Shown here: positions 59,901 to 64,000 of the stretch, one piece after another
Layout: the number at the start of each line of letters is the position of its first letter
How positions within the stretch are numbered: the stretch's first letter is position 1
Assembly: GCF_030269925.1 (NCBI RefSeq)
Contig: NC_085107.1
Location: forward strand, 10,044,001-10,108,000
Length of the DNA: 64,000 nucleotides
Reading direction: 5' to 3'
Source: Bombyx mori
Lineage: Eukaryota; Arthropoda; Insecta; Lepidoptera; Bombycidae
Made by a program: the position numbers and the translations under genes
The notes under the pieces: model-generated
Told to the model about the DNA's origin: nothing
Databases searched by the model: none
The model's input: only the letters and a program-made list of their open reading frames with translations

Positions 59901-62867
59901 CCGTGCGACCCTAGCTAGACCAGGGGTCACTAATTAGCTTAGTTCGGAGTCTGTTTTAAGAAATGAAATGACAATCGCGCAACGCCGTACATTTTATAAA
60001 AAATATATATATATATTTAGTAATCAAATGTACGGAAATAACAAAGGTATTTTTTTACATATAAATGATAAAAATGAAATATTTTTGAAACGGACTATCT
60101 GTCTGAAGTTCGGAGAAAAATTAGTGCAAGATATTTTAATTAATTCCCAGAGATGTTCATCAGTAAGTCGAGATCGAAATTTATTCTTGATGAAGTTCAT
60201 TTTCGAAAATGTTGCTTTACAAAATTATCTAGAACTCTTCACTGGAAATTTCCGTGCATAGTAGTACGAGTTGCTGTGTTTTCGCGGTCCACACAAAATC
60301 GATCAGCGGTCCGGATGAAGACCGCGGTCCGCAATTTGATGACCCCTGCCCTATTATATAGATACTATATAGTCCGGACTATATAATCCGGCTATGAATC
60401 AGTATGACTGAACCCAGCATTCTTCAAGCCACTACTACCCTGCAATCTGTCTATAACCGATTTAACCTGTAAACCTTGTTTAGCTTTCCCCGTTTTTTTT
60501 TGCAATGGAGTACTGATGGTAGGGCATATTGTGAGCCCTTGTAGGTTAGTACCACTGTCCTATTCGTTTCTGGTGCAAAGAAATCATGCGTTCTGATTTA
60601 TAAGACCGGTAACGCTACAAGGATAACCGCCATTTCAGCTTAATTAAAACCTCGAATTCAAATTCTAGGTGTCTGTACTGTTGCATCCTCACGTGGTCGT
60701 GAGCGGCACTTCGATCGACCTACCCATCATAGCTGAAAATCAAAGAGAAGAATCGATGTCGGATCTCGACATGAATGAAGAACCAACTCGTGAATTATTC
60801 GAAACCAATTTGACCGAAATGCGAATCCGTCGAAAACTGAAAGCCTATAGCCACGACAACCTCATCGAGGACGAGCTGGAACCTATCGCGGCTCAGCCCG
60901 GACCCAGCTCCCGACGCGATATCCTGCCTCTAGAATGCATTCCGCTCAGTAACTTCGAGACGAAGAATCCAGCGATAAGACGCAAGAGACAATGTCCCAA
61001 TCAGCTCTCTTTACACCAAAGCCTGATAATGTCAGACAATACGATGTCGTCAAACAGCTGTGATACATCTACATCGTCGCGCTTCATTCACAAGAGTCAT
61101 TCCTCTCATAATTTTAGTCTGATACAAGACGATATCGAACTAAAGGTGTTACGTCATACGTACAGTGTAGGCTCACAGATAGCGGATCACTCGGACAGCT
61201 TGTCGCACGGACAGTTTTACGATACGAACATTCGCCATAACGATCGGTATCCCGAAGCGAACGATGTCGATAATTTGGATAATGAGATAATGGACGCTCT
61301 CACTTTGGAAACTGGTAATTTGCCTGATCTAACCGAAGAGCAATCGTCGTCTTTAGATGAATCGACGCGCCGCGACGAGCTATGGTCCGAGCAGCTATCT
61401 ATTGAGAACTTGAATTACCTCAATCGCATCTTGTGCTTCGATCAAGAGATGGACGAAGGTCAGAGCTTGGAGTCCGAGTGGGAAGCGTCAGGCGAAGGCT
61501 GTGAGCACTTGCATCTTGTTTTGAAGTATTGGAACTTTTTGGTTTGTCCGTACCCTGAACTTCGAAAGGCGGTGTCCTGGGGCCAGGTACGGTGCTACTG
61601 CAGTAACTGCCAACCGGACTTACTGCCTCCGTTTGCTGGTTAGTATGTATTGCATTGTCATGAATTTGAATTTTTTTTTTATTGATAGATGGGTGGACGA
61701 GCTCCCAGCCCACCTGGTGTTAAGTGGTTACTGGAGCCCACAGACATCTACGACGTAAATGCGCCACCCTCCTTGAGATATCAATTCTAAGGTCTCAGTA
61801 TAGTTACATGTATTAGTAGAATTCTACTAATAAAGTACAGTTTATTAGTAGAATTCTACTAATAAAATCACCCGAAACCGGTCGGGGGCAAGGTGACGAG
61901 TTTTACGTAAAGTATATACATTCTCTTGCCCACTGGACACTGAGTTGGTGGTCGCCGGGCCTTAGCAAATATTTTTATAATATTTATACATAATATTGTA
62001 TGAAATATTCACAACCAATTCATTCCTTGTATGTTTATGCGTTTGTGTAGATTGAATCACACAACGCCGAAATTAACTCGAACATGGAAACAATTAAATA
62101 GGTAAATTCTCAAATCATCACTAATTAATTATCATCATTAATTTACCGGTGATATGACCTCTTTTGAGTCTTTTGAGTCCGCACGGGTAGGTACCACCAC
62201 CCCGCCTATTTCTGCCGTGAAGCAGTAATGCGTTTCGGTTTGAAGAGCGGGGCAGCCGTTGTAACTATACTGAGATCTTAGAACTCATATCACAAGGTGG
62301 GTGGCGGCATTTACGTTGTAGATGTCTATGGGCTCCAGTAACCACTTAACATCAGGTTGGCTGTGAGATCGTCCACCCATCTAAGCAATAAAAAAAACAA
62401 TAAACAAAAGAGTATATATGCGTGTGTGTGTCAAAAACATGGTAGTGTGTACAATGTTTTTCTTATTAATTTAGTGTATTTTTAATGCATAATTTCGAAA
62501 AAATATTAGCATTCTGCACTCCTTCTCTATATAAACTATAAGCGTGGGAAATTTCATACTCCTCCGTCCGCGAAATTTTCGTTAAAAGAGATACAAAGTT
62601 TTTGCTTCACGTAATAATTTAAAGATATGTCAACTATCGAATACGTTTGGCGTGTACTATTAGGTTTTATAATACCTTGTTAACAATTCAGGTTGGGTTC
62701 GCATCGAGCGTATAGACGGTGTGGGAGCGGCTCAGCGTGGCTTCTGGAACGTGTCGAGGAACATTCTGGGTTCAGCGCAGGCCGCGCACGGGGAGAGCGG
62801 CTCGGTGCGAAGACCACGTGCTCTAGTAGACGTACCCTGCACATCGACTTCGTTCTCTGACATGTGA
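39198..62867 (+). CDS. Neurl4: Neuralized-like protein 4 (six NHR domains), 29 coding exons
   Basis: Coding exons (all joins in frame, GT-AG): 39198-39350, 40041-40142, 40391-40504, 40638-40799, 41039-41174, 41254-41317, 41679-41811, 42796-42951, 43460-43600, 43690-43777, 44135-44237, 44915-45091, 45616-45706, 46090-46207, 46997-47105, 48148-48341, 49283-49468, 51291-51415, 52739-52845, 53158-53290, 54043-54184, 56076-56260, 57346-57433, 58482-58802, 58883-58965, 59102-59257, 59673-59858, 60669-61638, 62692-62867. The product is about 1632 residues with six NHR modules near 3-161, 229-390, 430-591, 620-787, 822-991 and 1096-1254, each with the FHxxCG, (F/Y)NxG(V/L), IDxxV, INGxxxG and DLYG signatures. 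Order and wording match NEURL4. In vertebrates NEURL4 is a HERC2-associated centrosomal protein that restrains CP110; the fly orthologue is linked to Notch and germ-cell functions. NHRs bind proteins; there is no RING finger. The start is the ATG just after an acceptor (AG at 39191-39192), so a non-coding 5' exon, or a few extra upstream codons, is likely. Confidence 0.92.
39838..39953 (+). repeat. Small dispersed repeat (family E)
   Basis: GTCAGCTGTTACTTAGCC, AGGGTAAAGCTGG and GGCACCAGTTATTCTTCCAT, then ATTAAAAAAAA. A relative is at 56517-56604 (TCAGGGCTACCAGTAATCC, CATTAAAAAA). Confidence 0.4.
41039..43777 (+). CDS. Neurl4: Neurl4 exons 5-10: acidic linker and NHR2
   Basis: Exon 5 is an acidic, serine-rich linker (residues 178-222). 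Exons 6-10 hold NHR2 (about 229-390): [11 protein letters not shown], then [29 protein letters not shown] joined to [26 protein letters not shown] and DLYGMTVK. This is the repeat closest to its vertebrate counterpart and the strongest single support for the NEURL4 call. The intron between exons 7 and 8 carries a LINE fragment interrupted by another repeat. Confidence 0.9.
41375..41560. repeat. Possible dispersed repeat in a Neurl4 intron
   Basis: CAGCGTACCACCCATGTGG, GTTTGAAGAAGGATATGTCC and AGCGCTCAAGATACACAGG. GC content and wording resemble dispersed lepidopteran repeats, but no second copy exists in the window. Confidence 0.3.
42466..42765 (+). pseudogene. LINE C-terminal fragment interrupted by another repeat
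   Basis: 42474-42535 reads [11 protein letters not shown] and, with a frame change, LSGLEHDLK. The sense resumes after the insertion at about 42660 with [19 protein letters not shown], followed by a stop and a GATGATGATAG tail, the usual end of RTE-like ORFs. A minus-strand tail repeat (42540-42655) splits it. The fragment lies within the Neurl4 intron before exon 8. Confidence 0.6.
42540..42655 (-). repeat. GGCAGCGGCTTGGCTCTG-type repeat 3' tail
   Basis: Poly-T then TTGCCTTTGTAGGCAGACGA, GCCCACCTGATGGTAAGTGG and GCAATGCCGGGAGCAGAGCC. Related tails occur at 7494-7610, 12115-12215, 31597-31682 and 62903-63018. The shared layout (AATAAAA end, GGTAACCACTCACCATCAGG core) marks one dispersed retroposon family. 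Confidence 0.6.
44135..47105 (+). CDS. Neurl4: Neurl4 exons 11-15: NHR3
   Basis: NHR3 spans about residues 430-591: [64 protein letters not shown] and DLYGRVAQ. The exon 13/14 junction falls just before EGDTVG in phase 0, equivalent to the exon 8/9 junction of NHR2, so that intron may predate repeat duplication. Exon 15 ends in a Pro/Ser-rich linker. A 172-bp MITE lies in the intron before exon 14. Confidence 0.88.
45881..46052. mobile_element. MITE with long terminal inverted repeats
   Basis: TGTGCTTAATGCGAGTTTTT at 45881 is mirrored by AAATACTCGCATTAAGCACA ending at 46052. The inverted similarity continues through CGTTCTCGATCGCGTAA and CAAATTTGTATG, so nearly the whole 172 bp can fold on itself around CAGCGCCCCTAGCGGC. 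It is located in the intron before Neurl4 exon 14 and has no coding capacity. Confidence 0.8.
46590..46765. repeat. Repeat family B copy in a Neurl4 intron
   Basis: ACCACCGGAACGGAATCGAG, CCACGGAGAAGGTCTGG and TTCAGTGGGCTGTGTCTGTG. Confidence 0.55.
47490..47738. repeat. Dispersed repeat family C, second copy
   Basis: GTCCGCTTCGCTGGGCATTT, ACACTCATATAAATATTAGC, CAAGTCAATCGGATGCATGG, ending ATTAGTATAGAC. It runs straight into a family D copy. Confidence 0.6.
47739..48085. repeat. Repeat family D, copy 1 (before Neurl4 exon 16)
   Basis: AAGACAAACAATATTTAATC, GCGTGTGTGTGTC, AAATTTCATACTCCTCCGTC, CAAAGTTTTTGCTTCAC. It ends 62 bp before exon 16. Confidence 0.65.
48148..52845 (+). CDS. Neurl4: Neurl4 exons 16-19: NHR4
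   Basis: NHR4 spans about residues 620-787: [77 protein letters not shown] and [10 protein letters not shown]. The VTAIRP and ND-AV wording is characteristic of the fourth NEURL4 repeat. Introns after exons 16 and 17 are phase 1. Exon 19 (52739-52845) carries the last strand of NHR4 and a short Asn-rich linker. The long introns here hold three Bm1 copies and one of the three repeat-D copies; another copy lies in the intron just before exon 16. Confidence 0.88.
48372..48613 (+). mobile_element. Bm1 SINE, 5'-truncated
   Basis: CCGGTGGTAGGACCTCTTG to TCTAAGCAATAAAAAAAA. It starts 31 bp after the Neurl4 exon 16 donor. Confidence 0.88.
48759..49172. repeat. Repeat family D, copy 2 (before Neurl4 exon 17)
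   Basis: AGTGGTCGAAATTCGACC, GAGTATATATGCGTGTGTG, AAATTTCATACTCCTCCGTC, AGTTTTTGTTTCACGTAATA. It ends about 110 bp before exon 17. Confidence 0.65.
49541..49729 (+). mobile_element. Bm1 SINE with internal deletion
   Basis: TTGGTGGTAGGGCTTCTTG to CTATTTCTGCC, then a jump of roughly 60 bp of consensus to TGAGACCTTAGAAC, ending ATCAATAAAAAAAA. Confidence 0.82.
50773..51020 (-). mobile_element. Bm1 SINE, 5'-truncated
   Basis: T-rich tail, TTGCTTAGATGGGTGAACGA through TTCCTACCACCAG. It lies in the intron before Neurl4 exon 18. Confidence 0.87.
53158..57433 (+). CDS. Neurl4: Neurl4 exons 20-23: NHR5 (divergent)
   Basis: NHR5 spans about residues 822-991. It is degenerate: it opens [13 protein letters not shown] instead of FHxxCG, keeps [10 protein letters not shown], then [18 protein letters not shown], ends [12 protein letters not shown] and [11 protein letters not shown], so the DLYG signature has become ELCG and the usual NG-D-G loop is YYNSELLDV. 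All junctions are in frame with good splice sites, and the region sits where NEURL4 has its also divergent fifth repeat. The intron after exon 20 carries Bm1 pieces and a long microsatellite. Confidence 0.82.
53364..53446 (-). mobile_element. Bm1 SINE 3' piece
   Basis: TTGTTGTTGCTTAGATCTGTGG to GGAGCCCATTGGCATC; about 83 bp, followed directly by family B. Confidence 0.75.
53447..53582. repeat. Repeat family B piece between two Bm1 copies
   Basis: GCTAACACTGGCCCTAGTAAG, GTGCTTCGCAGAATCTACC and CCGGTGAGAAACTGAGAAAC. ACTCAGTGTGCGG after the next Bm1 (53813) looks like its continuation. Confidence 0.6.
53583..53812 (+). mobile_element. Bm1 SINE inserted in family B
   Basis: CTGGTGGTAGGACCTTTTG to ATCAAAGCAATAAAAAAAA, with a small deletion near ACTTAGAAC. 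Confidence 0.87.
53821..53970. repeat. GTGC/GTGT microsatellite
   Basis: A long GTGC tetranucleotide array (about 53831-53908) grades into GT dinucleotides interrupted by GTTGTG units. It lies in the intron between Neurl4 exons 20 and 21; the ORFs across it are artefacts of the repeat. Confidence 0.95.
54235..54458 (+). mobile_element. Bm1 SINE, 5'-truncated
   Basis: CAAGAGGTCCGCGCGGGTAAG to CATCTAAGGATTAAAAAG. It starts about 50 bp after the Neurl4 exon 21 donor. Confidence 0.83.
56517..56604 (+). repeat. Small dispersed repeat (family E), second copy
   Basis: CTGGTGAAACAGAAAGGCC, TCAGGGCTACCAGTAATCC and CATTAAAAAAC, related to 39838-39953. Confidence 0.4.
58080..58232 (-). repeat. Degenerate Bm1 remnant
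   Basis: CACTTTGAGATATGAGATC, TCAAGAATAGTTTATAATGG and ATTGCTTCGCGGCCGAAACGG match the order of the Bm1 minus strand with many changes. Confidence 0.5.
58482..59858 (+). CDS. Neurl4: Neurl4 exons 24-27: linker and NHR6
   Basis: Exon 24 is mostly a Ser/Thr/Asn-rich linker, then enters NHR6 at [14 protein letters not shown]6 (about 1096-1254) continues [57 protein letters not shown] and [10 protein letters not shown]. The NG-D-G loop is lost ([13 protein letters not shown]). The introns after exons 25 and 26 are phase 0. Confidence 0.86.
59921..60348. mobile_element. hAT-like MITE in a Neurl4 intron
   Basis: CAGGGGTCACTAATT at 59921 is mirrored by AATTTGATGACCCCTG ending at 60348. CAGGGGTC ends and the subterminal AGACCGCGGTCCGC wording are typical of hAT MITEs. 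No transposase. An exact 8-bp target duplication was not seen. Confidence 0.6.
60510..60640 (+). repeat. Degenerate Bm1 remnant just before Neurl4 exon 28
   Basis: TACTGATGGTAGGGCATATTG, GAGCCCTTGTAGGTTAGTACC and CTATTCGTTTCTGG follow the start of the Bm1 body. Ends about 30 bp before the exon. Confidence 0.55.
60669..62867 (+). CDS. Neurl4: Neurl4 exons 28-29: long linker, cysteine pair and short C-terminus
   Basis: Exon 28 (60669-61638) finishes NHR6 and encodes an acidic, Ser-rich, low-complexity linker of about 270 residues. It then gives [14 protein letters not shown] and a CYCSNC motif (about 1560-1565), matching the C-terminal Cys-containing segment of NEURL4. Exon 29 joins in phase 1 to give [14 protein letters not shown] and stops with TGA at 62865-62867 after a Ser-rich tail. 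From memory, vertebrate NEURL4 continues roughly 250 residues past this point, so the end is short or an alternative terminal exon. The large intron between the exons is filled with repeats. Confidence 0.8.
61668..61807 (-). mobile_element. Bm1 SINE, truncated
   Basis: Poly-T, TTGATAGATGGGTGGACGAG to AGGTCTCAGTATAGTTACA. It starts about 30 bp after the Neurl4 exon 28 donor. Confidence 0.85.
61811..61866. repeat. Tandem perfect palindromes with GAATTC centres
   Basis: 61811-61832 (22 bp) and 61841-61866 (26 bp) are each perfectly self-complementary around GAATTC; the second is an extended copy of the first, with the centres 32 bp apart. It directly follows the truncated edge of the Bm1. Confidence 0.85.
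62146..62396 (+). mobile_element. Bm1 SINE, 5'-truncated
   Basis: CCGGTGATATGACCTC with a small TTTTGAGTC duplication, then the standard body to AAGCAATAAAAAAAA. Confidence 0.85.
62397..62646. repeat. Repeat family D, copy 3 (before Neurl4 exon 29)
   Basis: It begins directly at the end of a Bm1 tail with CAATAAACAAAAGAGTATAT and is very close to copy 2 through ATATGTCAACTATCGA. It ends about 45 bp before the last exon. Confidence 0.65.
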
Positions 62868-62902
62868 CTATCTTTTTAACACGCTTCTATTATACTTTGG
62901 TA

Positions 62903-63018
62903 GGCAGCGGCTTGGCCCTGCCCCTGGCATTGCTGAAGTCCACGGGCCACGGTAACCACTCACCATCAGGTGGGCCGTACACTCACAGGGGCCTACAAAA
63001 GCAATAAAATAAAAATAA
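62903..63018 (+). repeat. GGCAGCGG tail repeat in the Neurl4 3' flank, carrying AATAAA
   Basis: GGCAGCGGCTTGGCCCTG then GCATTGCTGAAGTCCACGGG, GGTAACCACTCACCATCAGG and a terminal AATAAAATAAAAATAAA. The AATAAA at 63003 is the first canonical polyadenylation signal after the Neurl4 stop at 62867. Confidence 0.65.
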
Positions 63019-63639
63019 ACAAAAAAGTTAGGTACAATGTCCTGTATTATCAACAGACAGTTCATTGCCTAATAGCTATTGATGAGCCTTAGTTTATTTG
63101 TTAAATGACACTACTACTCAGTATTTAAAAAAAATCAGTTCACAAGACTAAGCAGAAATATTTTATTTCAAAATAATCGTCTGCCTACAAGGTCAACATC
63201 AAATTTTACTTTGATTGCAAAGCATAAAATTTCGATATTTTAGGTCGTAATTAGATGGAAAAAAAATACATGGCATGAAACAGTTAGTTTGCTTTTGAAC
63301 TTTAATAAATTGATGACATATGAAACAAAATGCATCAGCATCGTATTTACACTTTCGTGACATTTTAAGTTTTTCTTGACTTGTAAAAAAAAACCCAAGA
63401 TCGTTGTTTATAACTCGAGTGTCATCTAGTGCCATTGTGTAAACGTAAACACCCCACTCTAATTACGCGTTTTTTTGAAAGTATTAAAATTAATTAAAAT
63501 TTATAAAAAAGTTGAAAAATGAGTATTATTACTAAGACTATCACAAAAGAAAACTTTATACCAAAAAAAGGTATTTTATTTTCGTTTTTGTGAATAATTA
63601 ACCGGAAAACCCTAGTTAGTATAAACGTGAGGACAAATA

Positions 63640-63895
63640 ACGAATTTTTTTTTGTAGAGTTGTGTTATCTACGGAGGGACTTCGGTTCTCTCTTTGTTTA
63701 TCTACCGTATCTTCAATGAGGGGTGCTCTGAGATATGTTTGAGAGGGTCCGTCCTTTTTACCATCAAACCTCCCGACACCGGAACAGAGTTCATGGAACC
63801 GCTGCTTTCATCGACATTGCGTTTCCAGAGATCTTTTCTTAGCACGTACCATCCGGCTCTGATTAACTTGAAAAATGTACACATATGAAGGACTG
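63640..63895. repeat. Unclassified, probably repetitive block
   Basis: More GC-rich than its surroundings (GGAGGGACTTCGGTTCTC, CAAACCTCCCGACACCGG, CGTACCATCCGGCTCTG). Short ORFs exist on both strands with no recognisable domain. It resembles dispersed insect repeats by composition only. Confidence 0.3.
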
Positions 63896-63959
63896 CTGAC
63901 AAAACAAGAGTATACTTTGACCTAATATTTGCTAGGATCGTGAGAAAGGATTGCTCGTA

Positions 63960-64000
63960 GAGTCGTCGTGGCCTAAAGGATAAGACGTCCGGTGCATTCG
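63960..64000 (+). mobile_element. Bm1 SINE head, cut by the window end
   Basis: AGTCGTCGTGGCCTAAAGGA opens a Bm1 with a consensus A box (TGGCCTAAAGG). The rest lies outside the window. Confidence 0.85.

Overview
The window reads as nuclear DNA of a lepidopteran, most likely the silkworm Bombyx mori or a close relative. It is AT-rich, one gene is split by many GT-AG introns, and it is crowded with copies of a tRNA-headed SINE that matches the silkworm Bm1 family as I remember it. No bacterial, plasmid or phage features are present. Family names are from memory; no database was searched.

Region 1 (1-39192) holds no securely supported host gene. It is AT-rich intergenic or intronic DNA with Bm1 copies, LINE fragments and MITEs. 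The main islands are: an RTE-like LINE 3' fragment with a matching target-site duplication (8637-8904); a nested cluster at 15873-17670 in which a TIR transposon carries a GC-rich LINE-like repeat that itself carries a Bm1; a 5'-truncated R1-clade LINE on the minus strand (18424-19845); a second LINE C-terminus on the minus strand (21030-21494); and an apparently intact Jockey-clade LINE (about 21500-28060) with both ORFs open and a pure 65-base A tail. Two short candidate exons (4511-4645, 15759-15869) could belong to an unseen gene but are weak.

Region 2 (39193-62867) is one plus-strand gene that I reconstruct in 29 coding exons, all joining in frame with GT-AG sites, for a protein of about 1632 residues. 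It has six Neuralized homology repeats (NHR) and a C-terminal cysteine pair, and is the orthologue of NEURL4 (Drosophila Neurl4/bluestreak). The introns hold Bm1 copies, a 172-bp MITE, a hAT-like MITE, a long GTGC/GTGT microsatellite and a repeat family that sits just upstream of three splice acceptors. The C-terminus looks unusual: a long acidic/serine-rich linker follows NHR6, and the reading frame stops about 57 residues after the point where I recall vertebrate NEURL4 continuing.

Region 3 (62868-64000) is the 3' flank. The first AATAAA after the stop lies inside a repeat, and the window ends in the head of another Bm1.

The main working units are therefore one host gene, thought from its family to act in ubiquitin-linked regulation at centrosomes and in Notch-related or germ-line processes, and a mobile-element community in which LINEs probably supply the machinery that moves the Bm1 SINEs.
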